Below are positions 1-8,700 of a stretch of 46,301 bases of DNA, piece after piece. The stretch lies in the IMG/VR virus record IMGVR_UViG_3300007960_007614, positions 1 to 46,301 of that record; one strand, 5' to 3'. Both the position numbers and the translations under genes were made by a program. Every line of letters starts with the position of its first letter. Position 1 is the stretch's first letter. The DNA is from a virus. Under the pieces are notes generated by a model. It saw only the letters and a program-made list of their open reading frames with translations, was not told the origin of the DNA and searched no databases.

Positions 1-317
1 ACTACTTCTTCTTCGTCAGTAGTTTCTTCTTCGGCAACTTCTTCTTCGGCATCGGCTTCTTCTTCAGCCTCTTCCTCTTCTTCTGCTGCCTCTTCGCCTT
101 CGACTTCTTCCTCTGCTTCTTCTTCAGCAGGGGCTTCCTCTTCGGCTTCTTCTTCTACCTCTTCTTCTGCTGGCTCTTCTTCCGCTTCTTCTTCAGCGGC
201 TTCCTCGCCTTCAGCAGCATCTGCTGCTTCTTCTACAGTAGTTTCTTCCTCTTCTTCACAGCCAATGAATGCTGCTGCAAAAGTGAAAGCGGTAAATAAA
301 ATAAATAAATTCTTCAA
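1..317 (-). CDS. Glutamate-rich putative lipoprotein, N-terminal part
   Basis: The frame runs from TTG at 317 off the left edge, giving 105 visible residues. Residues 1-20 form a type II signal peptide: a basic MKN start, hydrophobic LFILFTAFTFAAAF, then the lipobox FIGC with Cys20. A polyglutamate tail follows: 51 of the next 85 residues are Glu, the rest mainly Ala, Val, Thr and Asp, with no Lys or Arg. It would be a highly acidic chain anchored to the outer or inner membrane of the host. It is the last gene seen in the replication module, and its end is not in the window. Function is unknown. Spanin, superinfection exclusion or a metal-binding role are possible, but none is shown. Confidence 0.68.
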   Translation of the reverse strand, partial: MKNLFILFTAFTFAAAFIGCEEEEETTVEEAADAAEGEEAAEEEAEEEPAEEEVEEEAEEEAPAEEEAEEEVEGEEAAEEEEEAEEEADAEEEVAEEETTDEEEV

Positions 318-323
318 AATAAA

Positions 324-328
324 CTCCT
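324..328 (-). promoter_or_regulatory. Ribosome binding site for the glutamate-rich lipoprotein
   Basis: AAAGGAG directly after the TAA of the upstream gene, with six bases (TTTATT) before TTG at 317. It decides the TTG start. No ATG is available in the frame. Confidence 0.6.
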
Positions 329-817
329 TTATAGTTCAGTTGTAAAAGTGCCTTTTCCCATTGGCACTGAAGCGGTCCAACCAGAAAATACTTCTTCGTT
401 CTGACGAAGATCTCCTAGTGTGACCTTAATGGTCGCAGCAACAGTACAAGAACCTTCCTTGTAATCCCACTGCTCAACAGTTCGCTCAATGAAACTGTCC
501 ATATCCATATAGTTAGAAGTCAGGAAATCACTAAGTTTTTCAGTAAATCCTTCACTTCCAGCCTCTGTTCCTTCCATAGCCTCAGTAAAATCTGACTCCA
601 TATAGTCTGGGACAGAGTTCATAATAGGCTTGTTACCATAAACAGCCAAAACATTTACACCACTATTGATTACCTCGACCAAAGTTTCTACTGTGCTTGT
701 GTTTTCCACTGCCCATTGCTCAAACTCATCATCACAATGACGACCTTCGTAGACATCTTCATATGTCAAGGTAATCAAAGTATCATCGCTAAGTTGGATA
801 TCTTCCAATTGACTCAT
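329..817 (-). CDS. Hypothetical acidic protein, 162 aa
   Basis: The product is acidic, with two cysteines and no recognised domain. Strands such as DTLITLTYEDVYEG and VLAVYGNKPIMN, and an end ATIKVTLGDLRQNEEVF, suggest a mixed alpha/beta fold. There is no signal peptide or membrane helix. The ATG has a strong AAAGGAGA site, and the gene follows the primase after only 14 bases, so it is co-transcribed with the replication genes. Its stop is followed at once by the ribosome site of the lipoprotein gene. I do not recognise the family and assign no function. Confidence 0.68.
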   Translation of the reverse strand: MSQLEDIQLSDDTLITLTYEDVYEGRHCDDEFEQWAVENTSTVETLVEVINSGVNVLAVYGNKPIMNSVPDYMESDFTEAMEGTEAGSEGFTEKLSDFLTSNYMDMDSFIERTVEQWDYKEGSCTVAATIKVTLGDLRQNEEVFSGWTASVPMGKGTFTTEL

Positions 818-831
818 TAAACTCTCCTTTA

Positions 832-1791
832 TTAAAAATTAAAACTGCTGATAAACTTTTGTAAAAATGCATCTTCCGATGACATAAGCCTAGCGGCTTT
901 CTTCCTCTTTAGGAATTCTCTTTTCGGCATTTCGCCTACATCACTGTACGGAGCAACTTCTATTTTGTATACTTCCGCACCATATTTAATTAAGTTTTCA
1001 ATCAAACCCGATGCTTTCTCTTCGGCATCTGGATCCAAAGCAACATAAACTGTCGTATCATTAGAAATAATGCTTTTAAACAACTTAGATTGCTCCTTCA
1101 ACGACGATCCCAAGATAGGTACCGAGTTTTTCCCAGCGACTATAGCATCAAATACTCCCTCTGTCAAGATTAATTCTTCATCCCAATCAATATAAAGTTC
1201 ATTAAAGATGATTTTGCTCTTGGAAGTTGGCGGATTCATGTACTTTCGCCAGTCTCCCTGATAAGTTCTGCCAATAAAATAGTTGCAATCACCATTTTCG
1301 TTGAATGAAGGAATAACAATTCTTCCTCCGTATTCTCCGCTCGGGCAATATCCTATCTTCCAGAACAAAATGTCTTCTTCTGTGATCCCTCGTCTCGTAA
1401 GGTAGTTCCGTGCTTTAGTAGAAAGCAAAGATCTGCTTTTATTTGCGAGGGATACGAACTCATTTGGGAGTTTTACGATCTCGTCCAACTCTTCCTCTTC
1501 TTCAGGGAAGAGAGAGGCAATAATCTCGTCAAACTGCTCGATTTCGTATTGACCTGAAATCTCTTTCCATTTGGCTTTGAGATTGAAGTCGGCATACTTT
1601 CGAACAAGACGACCAATATTAGTGCCGCTGTATTCACAAATCCAACACTTGAAAACATTTTTATCAATGTTTACACTTAGTTTTCTCTTGTGGTGATTAC
1701 ATTTAGGGCAAGTGAAAAGATATTCGCCTCCTGACTTGTTGTAGCCACCGAGGAAATCTTTAAGGATTGTTATCTTTTCGCTGTTGGACAA
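832..1791 (-). CDS. DNA primase, DnaG type (zinc ribbon plus TOPRIM), TTG start
   Basis: The 319-aa protein has an N-terminal zinc ribbon, Cys28, Cys31, Cys49 and Cys52 (TCPKCNHHK and FKCWIC), which reads the template. A TOPRIM domain follows: LILTEGVFDAIVAG with its glutamate near residue 211, and VALDPDAEEKA with the DxD-type acids near 250. Together these are the signs of a DnaG-family primase that lays RNA primers for lagging-strand synthesis. No helicase domain is fused, so a separate helicase is expected elsewhere. It is shorter than bacterial DnaG. The start is TTG inside the resolvase gene, seven bases after AGGA. The only candidate ATGs lie further in, past or within the zinc ribbon region. 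Confidence 0.87.
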   Translation of the reverse strand: MSNSEKITILKDFLGGYNKSGGEYLFTCPKCNHHKRKLSVNIDKNVFKCWICEYSGTNIGRLVRKYADFNLKAKWKEISGQYEIEQFDEIIASLFPEEEEELDEIVKLPNEFVSLANKSRSLLSTKARNYLTRRGITEEDILFWKIGYCPSGEYGGRIVIPSFNENGDCNYFIGRTYQGDWRKYMNPPTSKSKIIFNELYIDWDEELILTEGVFDAIVAGKNSVPILGSSLKEQSKLFKSIISNDTTVYVALDPDAEEKASGLIENLIKYGAEVYKIEVAPYSDVGEMPKREFLKRKKAARLMSSEDAFLQKFISSFNF

Positions 1792-2308
1792 GTTCGTATC
1801 CTGCTTTTGCTATTACAATACTATCGGCAATGTCGTAATATTTAGGTTTGAGATTGCCTGATTTCGTGTACTCTACTACAAACTTGGGCTCGTTGTCAAG
1901 CAAAAACTGAACAACCACTTCTTTTGCCTTTTGTCCCTTGGGGATAGAAATGCCACAGGATTTGCGAGCAGAAGCGGCTGAAAGGTGCTCTGGTTTCTTC
2001 TTTAGTTCTCGGTAGCAAAGGTAGGAAACTACCCCGTTGAACGAGGAAAGTGTTGATAAAGTCTTTGCTGAAGAAAAGCCAGAGCGAAACATTTGTAGGC
2101 TTTGCTCAATGAAGATATGTGAGAAATTGTAGTTATAGTCTAGCTTCAGTTCCAAGAAATAAGCATAAACTCTTTCGTATTTCTTATACACATCTGGGTA
2201 GTGGTTTTTATTTCGCAGGTCTAGTGCTTCTGTATGTATAATATTGCCGTCTTTGTTCAAGATGGTAATACCAATAATACTAGTTGAAATGTCTAATCCT
2301 AGAATCAT
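1760..2308 (-). CDS. RuvC-like Holliday junction resolvase
   Basis: The 182-aa protein begins MILGLDISTS, giving the first catalytic aspartate of the RNase H/RuvC fold at residue 6. IFIEQS supplies glutamate 68, and YYDIADSIVIAKAG gives Asp159 and Asp162 near the C-terminus, in the RuvC order and spacing. RuvC-type enzymes cut four-way DNA junctions with two metal ions. In a phage this debranches replicated DNA before packaging, the job of endonuclease VII in T4. The ATG at 2308 is forced: TAA is in frame directly upstream, and Asp6 needs this start. No ribosome site precedes it, and the consensus promoter makes the message leaderless. It overlaps the primase gene by 32 bases. Confidence 0.85.
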   Translation of the reverse strand: MILGLDISTSIIGITILNKDGNIIHTEALDLRNKNHYPDVYKKYERVYAYFLELKLDYNYNFSHIFIEQSLQMFRSGFSSAKTLSTLSSFNGVVSYLCYRELKKKPEHLSAASARKSCGISIPKGQKAKEVVVQFLLDNEPKFVVEYTKSGNLKPKYYDIADSIVIAKAGYELVQQRKDNNP

Positions 2309-2314
2309 TTAATG

Positions 2315-2343
2315 ATTATAGCAGGTTACAGATTAAATGTCAA
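2315..2343 (-). promoter_or_regulatory. Perfect sigma-70 promoter for the replication module
   Basis: On the minus strand TTGACA (2343-2338) is followed by exactly 17 bases and TATAAT (2320-2315), both full consensus hexamers with ideal spacing. TGC before TATAAT gives an extended -10. The -35 lies in the last codons of the upstream structural gene. A start of transcription about seven bases after the -10 falls at or next to base 2308, the A of the resolvase ATG, so the mRNA is leaderless or nearly so. Host RNA polymerase should read this strongly, as for an early or middle gene. Confidence 0.85.
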
Positions 2344-3508
2344 GTTTTAATTTGAAAGTGAGATCTCTTTCTTCTGTCTTTTTGATTGGAGTTGCTAGTT
2401 TGGCGATTCCAATAAGATTTTTATCTTCGTCGTAAATACCAATCTTGGAAACGTAAGTTATTTTTTCAAACTCTGCATTGTAATCTGAATATGATCCACT
2501 AACAATATTCTTTGGCATTTTCTTGCCGTTTTCAACATAGCCAAATGTGCCTGTTGTTGGTTGAATATTTGCACTCGCTGATGCTACAAAAGTTGGATTG
2601 CTTGAGAAATTAAGAGATCCTCTCTCTGCTCTTGCAAACATTGTCATTCTTGGAATGGTAGATGATCCAGAAAACTTCAGTTCAAAACTGCTGTCTGGAA
2701 TGCTGTACCCCAAGCTGGCTGTCTCTGCTCCTACTCCGTAGTAAATCCACCTTGGTGGAACAGCAGATCCAATATAGTTTTCTGTGTGATCCGGATCTAA
2801 GTCCCAAGAGCCTGTTAGAGCTATGAAACCTTCATTGTAAAATACTACTCCAGCAACAGATCCAGATCCATAATCTGACCCAAGATTGTTTGCTGCTCCA
2901 GAAACCTGAATGAGTTCTCCGTTTCCATGTATGTCTTTTAATCTGGCTGTCAAAGTACCAGTAACATAAAAGTTAAGCTCGACAGTTCTTTTCTTGATTG
3001 AGTCTCCATAGAAAATAGAAGGTATAGAGATCAAGTTTATTGCCTGATCAGATTTGTCTCCCAAAGAAGACGTATAGCTGTAATGCCTGCTAACTGTTTT
3101 GTAATAATCAAAAGAAGTCTGAAGTGCTTCTATTCGATTTCTGTCTTGACCTTGTGAATAGTAGTTTCTAGAAATACTAGCCGACAAAGGATAGCTTCCA
3201 GTAATCGTATCACCATATTGGAAATCTGTATTAAACTCGCTTTTTGAAATGGTTTTGAAAGCAGACAAGCTTCCATCTTTTGTTATAAAAGGATAAATGA
3301 ACTCAGACTCTGGTCTATCAATGTTGAGTTCATACAAACTAGTGTATCCAACTGGAACATTTGTAACAGTTGTTGCGCCTCTCGTTGCTGCTTGTTCTGG
3401 AGTATTATTATAATAGATGGCGTTTTGGTATATAAAGAAGTTTTCTCTTGGATATACCTTAACTGTATTATAAATTAAATCATCTGGTCCAAACTTGTAA
3501 TAAGGCAC
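2333..3508 (-). CDS. Structural protein, paralogue of the 388-aa protein, GTG start
   Basis: The 391-aa protein starts MPYYKFGPDDLIYNTVKVYP and is the second member of a tandem pair (see the neighbour for the shared blocks). It ends KKTEERDLTFKLKLDI, matching KKTPETELTLRVRLDY of its partner. It is beta-rich with many Ser/Gly turns and no known catalytic motif. The start codon is GTG, nine bases after a strong AGGAGGTG that overlaps the previous stop, and no ATG is near. It is the last gene of the virion block. Its final codons contain the -35 element of the promoter for the replication module, so late and early control regions overlap here. Confidence 0.7.
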   Translation of the reverse strand: MPYYKFGPDDLIYNTVKVYPRENFFIYQNAIYYNNTPEQAATRGATTVTNVPVGYTSLYELNIDRPESEFIYPFITKDGSLSAFKTISKSEFNTDFQYGDTITGSYPLSASISRNYYSQGQDRNRIEALQTSFDYYKTVSRHYSYTSSLGDKSDQAINLISIPSIFYGDSIKKRTVELNFYVTGTLTARLKDIHGNGELIQVSGAANNLGSDYGSGSVAGVVFYNEGFIALTGSWDLDPDHTENYIGSAVPPRWIYYGVGAETASLGYSIPDSSFELKFSGSSTIPRMTMFARAERGSLNFSSNPTFVASASANIQPTTGTFGYVENGKKMPKNIVSGSYSDYNAEFEKITYVSKIGIYDEDKNLIGIAKLATPIKKTEERDLTFKLKLDI

Positions 3509-3523
3509 AATTCACTACACCTC

Positions 3524-4690
3524 CTAGTAGTCAAGTCTAACTCTCAAGGTAAGCTCTGTTTCCGGAGTTTTCTTGAGAGGTTCTGAAAGCTTTGCTACTG
3601 CAAGTAGTTCGTTTGTTGCACTATACAGACCGACAGTTGTGATGTAAGACACTGGCTGGTCGAGGGTTGTTTCTTTTACCCTGATTTGACTTGACGACAA
3701 GTACGTTGGATTAGAGCTATAGTTGAACTCATTGTGACCTGCTCTACAGAAATAGATTGTAGAGTTAAGCTCAGTTGTATTGTTAAAACTTACATTGTAA
3801 AGTCTGTTTCTAACCATATCAGCAGAGCCAGAAATGGAGGATCCTGTTATGAAAAGTTGCTGCCCTTTTGCATCAAAAGAAGCAACATCTCCAGTTTCAT
3901 CGGCGTTTGTCCTATACATATTCAAAGGCTTGCCTTGTTCAATAATACCGTTATTAAAATTGTCATCATCAGAGTTTCTTGTATTAAAGATAGATCCAGA
4001 CAAGACAGCGATTCCGGCTTGGTAATATACTAGACCAACTGCGACTTCCTCGTTCTCAAGAGTGTCGCCAGCAGCGCCTCCATCACTAGCTGTTGCATAA
4101 AGGATTCCATATTCGCCTGCTGGGGAGTTTGTGAAATATTGAGAAGACCCACTTAAATCGGCAACTTTAAATCTTTTCTCAAATGCAGAGCCATCGTATG
4201 ATCCAGTCTGAGTTGCTCCAAACTCCATCTCGAAGCTTCCTCTTTTGATTTCATCTTTTTGAAGAAGTCTTGCAAAGTTAAAGAAATAAGCAGTTTGAAT
4301 TTTGTCTCCACCTGTCAAATCTCCGTCTGCATCAAACTCTCTAATGTTTCCGTTAACATCGTGACCAACAAGAACTTGAGCCATTTGGTTGTAAATGTTG
4401 ATTTTATCCAAGTTCTGAGTGTTGGTGCTGGAAGACAATGGCGAGTTATTAGAATATCCAACTGTAATATCAAAGATGTGATTGGCTGAAGAACTCAAGT
4501 ATGGATAGTCATATACTGACTGAAACAAACCATGTGAATAGTTTTTGATATTGGTGGCTTCCGCATCAGACTGCCCACCTTCATTGTATGTTCCAGAAAC
4601 AATAGATCCAGTTACAGGAATGCTTTCATGCAATAAGGTTCTTGTTGTTGTAACGTCGTTATTTAAAAACTGTTTAAAAGTTGTTGCCAT
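3524..4690 (-). CDS. Structural protein, paralogue of the 391-aa protein downstream
   Basis: The 388-aa protein shares several blocks with its downstream neighbour. VGLVYYQAGIAVLSGSI here aligns with AGVVFYNEGFIALTGSW there, FNYSSNPTYLSSS with LNFSSNPTFVASA, and the C-terminus VGLYSATNELLAVAKLSEPL with IGIYDEDKNLIGIAKLATPI. The N-terminal halves differ. Both are beta-rich and lack signal peptides, as expected of virion parts. The tandem duplication could give a hetero-oligomer or two fibre sections (inference). AGGA lies six bases before ATG. Its TAG stop is part of the AGGAGG ribosome site for the next gene. Confidence 0.7.
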   Translation of the reverse strand: MATTFKQFLNNDVTTTRTLLHESIPVTGSIVSGTYNEGGQSDAEATNIKNYSHGLFQSVYDYPYLSSSANHIFDITVGYSNNSPLSSSTNTQNLDKINIYNQMAQVLVGHDVNGNIREFDADGDLTGGDKIQTAYFFNFARLLQKDEIKRGSFEMEFGATQTGSYDGSAFEKRFKVADLSGSSQYFTNSPAGEYGILYATASDGGAAGDTLENEEVAVGLVYYQAGIAVLSGSIFNTRNSDDDNFNNGIIEQGKPLNMYRTNADETGDVASFDAKGQQLFITGSSISGSADMVRNRLYNVSFNNTTELNSTIYFCRAGHNEFNYSSNPTYLSSSQIRVKETTLDQPVSYITTVGLYSATNELLAVAKLSEPLKKTPETELTLRVRLDY

Positions 4691-4707
4691 TTTTAATCCT
4701 GCCTATT

Positions 4708-5685
4708 TTATACTACTTTTGCGTATCTAATTGGGATATCTATTCTGTATCCAGTTGTTGCTCCGGTGATTCTCACTATTGTGTCGATGTAACTATAGGA
4801 CGAAATGTGGACAACACTGCATGATGCTCCCGTTGACCATGTTGCCCCAGTTACCCCGATTCTCTCAAACAAATAAGTGCTTGTTTGCAATTCAATGCTT
4901 GGCTTAAGCTTGAATTTGAAGCCTACTCCACGAGGTCCTGCAATTGGACTATCAGATGCATTTGTTCCAATGTTTGTAACAAAGAAATCAGTTCCCTGAC
5001 CTGCGTTTGAAATATTGTATGTCGCTATGTTGTCATCATCTAAAAATGAATATGATACAACTTGACCGGCTGGAGTCGTCAAAGATCCGAGTCTGTTGTC
5101 CATTTCAACAATAAACTGAGTTTCAACCAATGTTGTGTCTAGTGTCGATGCTGGTGAAATCGCTGTCGTATTGAGACCTTGATGAACTACGATGTTCTTT
5201 TCAGGCGGCTCTGAGTCAAACCCCTTGAATACTCCGACTCTTCGGTCAGGCATCAAAGCCGTAAAAGTATCGTCAGAAGTTTCATCAACCCCAACAACAT
5301 AGGATCCACTAGCCTGACATGTCTCATTATTCATTGGAGTGGAGCCACCTACAAATCCGCTGGCGTCACACAACTCAATAACTGGCAAAAAGAGAAGATT
5401 AGTTTGTGGAATGGAGATGAGTTTGCTTTTCATTGTAGAAGTGTTGTTAGTAAACGCTTCCAAAACCGGAGTTCTCAAGATATTGATATCATAGTAAGCA
5501 GAGCCGCTAGCGTTTGCTCCATCAACGTAGTTAGCATTTTGATACTTTGAGTAATCGATTTCATCGTCCCCAAAAGCATACTTTGCAATCTTAAAGGATC
5601 CATCTCCTTGTGCCAACCTAGCACGACCAGCATCGGTCAAGACAGCATCTAAAATAATGTCTCCACTGTTATCTAAAAAGCTCAT
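4708..5685 (-). CDS. Structural protein with the shared LT-x-x-G N-terminal domain, 325 aa
   Basis: The N-terminus MSFLDNSGDIILDAVLTDAG, continuing RARLAQGDGSF and YAFGDDEIDYSKY, is a pattern I associate with structural proteins of large uncultured marine myoviruses. A second copy of this small domain starts the 351-aa gene. The rest is beta-rich with strands such as TYLFERIGVTG and SYSYIDTIVRITG and ends IRYAKVV. There is no signal peptide or membrane helix. Function is not known, and a tail, collar or fibre role follows from the neighbourhood. The AGGAG site sits nine bases before ATG. It is the first gene after the 72-base gap and may begin a late transcript. Confidence 0.68.
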   Translation of the reverse strand: MSFLDNSGDIILDAVLTDAGRARLAQGDGSFKIAKYAFGDDEIDYSKYQNANYVDGANASGSAYYDINILRTPVLEAFTNNTSTMKSKLISIPQTNLLFLPVIELCDASGFVGGSTPMNNETCQASGSYVVGVDETSDDTFTALMPDRRVGVFKGFDSEPPEKNIVVHQGLNTTAISPASTLDTTLVETQFIVEMDNRLGSLTTPAGQVVSYSFLDDDNIATYNISNAGQGTDFFVTNIGTNASDSPIAGPRGVGFKFKLKPSIELQTSTYLFERIGVTGATWSTGASCSVVHISSYSYIDTIVRITGATTGYRIDIPIRYAKVV

Positions 5686-5757
5686 TCGTTTTCTCCTAAA
5701 ACTAAACTATTTTGCCATATAATTAGCACTTTACTGTAAATAGTGTGATATTTTAAA
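5686..5757 (-). promoter_or_regulatory. Largest intergenic gap, with imperfect inverted repeat and CTATTTA motif
   Basis: The 72-base gap divides the large-protein block from the last three tail genes. On the coding strand it holds CACTATTTACAGTAAAGTG (5727-5745), an inverted repeat with a two-base bulge. It includes the CTATTTA word at 5737-5743. TTAGGAG lies before the next ATG. No U-run follows the repeat, so it is unlikely to be a classical terminator. It may be a promoter or processing site. Confidence 0.35.
5737..5743 (-). promoter_or_regulatory. Intergenic motif CTATTTA upstream of the 325-aa gene
   Basis: The word lies in the 72-base gap, within the inverted repeat, about 50 bases before the ATG. 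A ribosome site TTAGGAG separates it from the start. It is the same word as at 13975, 27223 and 39890. Confidence 0.35.
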
Positions 5758-8700
5758 TCAATCGCATAAATTTGTGTTTTCATTGCCGTCTACAATGTGC
5801 CTTGTCTTGAATCGCATGTTCAAATCGATCATCTTTCCAGTTTGCTTAGATTTGATCCTAAACTTGAAAAGTTTGTCATTCCATAGTGACTTCTCTGCGA
5901 TTCCCAAAACTGGATCTGTCCCCGTTACAGCAGTCTGATCATCGACAATCCCGGTTTGATCTTCATTAAGAATGATTTGATCATCGGCAGCATCTATCAT
6001 TAGATATCTTCTAAAAGGCTTTGAGTTCGTGTGATCTTTTGGGCTATCAAACTTATCCAAGATTTTGATTATCGGATATGTTACATCTGAATCTTCTACC
6101 ATCTCTACCTCATAAACTGGTGAAGGATTAGAGATATTTCCATGGCGATCTATTGTTCTGAATGTATAGTAGTACTTAATATTTGTTGCGATAGTATCTT
6201 CATATCCTGCTTGCAAGTTTTCCATGCTAACTGTGGTAACCAAAGCATTTGAAAAGTTTTGATAACCTGTAGGCTTTTTACCTGCTATTTTAAATACTTG
6301 ATATCCCAAAGCCACATCGTCTGACTTGAATCTTAGTGTTGGATTGTACAAGGACCCATCTTTAGTTCTTGTAAATCTGCGTTGATAGAATCTTAATGTG
6401 TCAAAAATAAGCGAATCACCATCTTGGATTGGCACAGGAATAAGATCTCTATCTCCAGTCTGATTCTCGAAAGTCATTAAAAGCTTATTTTTCTGCCCAG
6501 ATAACGGATAAATATTCGTTAATGGAGGCATTGGTGGATTGTCCACAATTGCAACTCTCGACTCTTGATAATAAGGGACTGTTATAACTCTGACTGTTGG
6601 TCTGTACTTTACTTCAATAACAGATAATCCAATCTGCTCAGTTGTGTTAGATGTTGTTTTATTGATCCTGTTAAAAGTTGGGTGTCCGCCAAGTCCGCCA
6701 TTGGGAGCTTGGAAAGAACCAATATAATCTGTATCCAGATTAAAGTTTCCGTACTTATCGTTTTTATCTCCCGGTATAGAAGTGTTCTCTGCTATGCTAG
6801 AAAATGTATCTAAGTCAGCTTGCTGTTGAACTGTTGCCTTGTATTTGTACTCTGTACCGATTACCATCTTAATCGCTTCGATGGTATAGCTATACTCTCT
6901 GCCGTATCTAACTTGTGTATCAATGTACTTTATTGTATCTTGCAGCAAGCTAGGAGGAATGAAAATGCTTTGAAGAGTTGTGTTTTCAAGGTTGTCTCTC
7001 TTGGTGATTTGATACATGATTGTTTCAGAATAAGCCATTTTGCTAGCTTTTTTGTCTGCTGAAAAAATGTCATGCAATCCTCTGGTTTTTTCTGTCACAA
7101 ACTTTTGGAACTTTGGCATAAACTTTAATAATCCAAAAACCTTTTTTGGAGAAAAGTCTTTTAAAGCGTCCACTAGTTCTTGATTGTTGAGACCAAAAAA
7201 CTTTGTATGCCTCTGTATTGTGTTAGTTGGTCTAAATGGTTTCCAGTTATCTTGCGGATTATCTAAATACTGAATGTATGTTTCTAGCCAAGTAAGGAAG
7301 TTGTAATCTCCCACTGGTCCGTTTTGCAAAATGTATGATTCAGGAGTATCAGTTAATACTGCTGGTTTCTTTATTTTTGATGCAATGGAGCGATTGTTGG
7401 TTAAGTTTGGCTCAAAACTAGAATATACACCGGAGTTCAATATTCCCTGTTCTTCTAGTTCTTCCCAAGAAGCAAATATAGAATTAAGCTCTCCTTCAGA
7501 TAAGCTTCCCAGTGGCTTGTTTGCTGTATATATGTAACTTAGCAAGGTTTCATAAAACTCCAATAGCATTCCGCTTTCTTGAAGCATTATGCCAAGTTCA
7601 CCTAGAGGCTCCTGTTTGAAAGTAATCTCGGTGTACATCGGAAACTGATACTTGATATCATCTACTTTCTTTGTAAAATCGCCGATGGGAGTTGCAAAAA
7701 ACAAGTTGCTATAACGAAGAGATTCATCTTGATCTGCATCCAATCCACAATATAAAAGCTTGCTTCCATATTTGTCAAACTCGTACTTTAACTTTTCTGC
7801 ATCATTTTTATTAAATGCATATGCATATATGTTCCCAATAGCTAGCTCGTTGTTCACAGATGCTTGACCAGAGTCTGCTGCTTCAGGAAATAGCTGAAAG
7901 TTGTTTGTTGCTTTTTCCCAGAAGGGGGCTGTGAAGTTATATACAGGGACGATATCGGCTATAGCGTCGTTTTGGTTTAGTTCATCTGAAAACATCTCGA
8001 CAACTTCATCTGATAATGAAGCCTTGCAATAAAAAGAGTGATCTTCATAGTTATCTGGTGCGTATACTCCAAATGCTTTTGAGAGTATGTTGTTGGATAT
8101 TTGTTGTATACTGTTGTCTTCTTCTTCCGGGGTCTCACCTAGATTGTACTTTTGTATATACGGAAATACCCCATCCCAGTTTGTTTCTGATTCAGATTGA
8201 TCAAAGAATACTGTTGTCTCGCTGTATCCGCTTTTGTATCCGTCGGATACAATGTTTGCTTTTATACCTTCATTTTTGATCTCTAACCCACTGAATACAG
8301 TTAAGGGAACCGTGTTTTTAACATCGTCAGAGTTCCAATAATCTGTTGCAGTAGAGTTTTTGTTGAGATTTATTGCTGCCTTAGAATAGTTGTAGTGAAC
8401 TTTCAAGTATTGATTGAACCCAACATTTAAAACTGGTGATTTAAAATCGAAGGGCTTATTTGGAGTATACACGCTTGGCTCAGTGAACTCGAAATGCTCA
8501 ACACCATTTTTGAAATAAGCTGGGATTGTTTTATACAAAACTCCGGGCTTTATTTCTGAGTTAAAGTAGAAGGAGGAAATTATCTTAGATAGAGATGCAG
8601 GGTCTGTCTTATTCTCACTAAAGTAATTTGCATTTCCTTCTCCTCCCATTTCTTCTAGTTTTTTGGCTAGTTGATTCCGTGCATATGTTGGACCGATCAC

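Noticed and set aside
1-320. Serine-rich protein read from the plus strand of the repetitive left end
   Set aside because: The low-complexity DNA is open in several frames, but only the minus-strand frame has a ribosome site, a signal peptide and a lipobox.
5686-5757. Rho-independent terminator after the 1088-aa gene
   Set aside because: The inverted repeat is short and bulged, and no U-run follows it on the coding strand.
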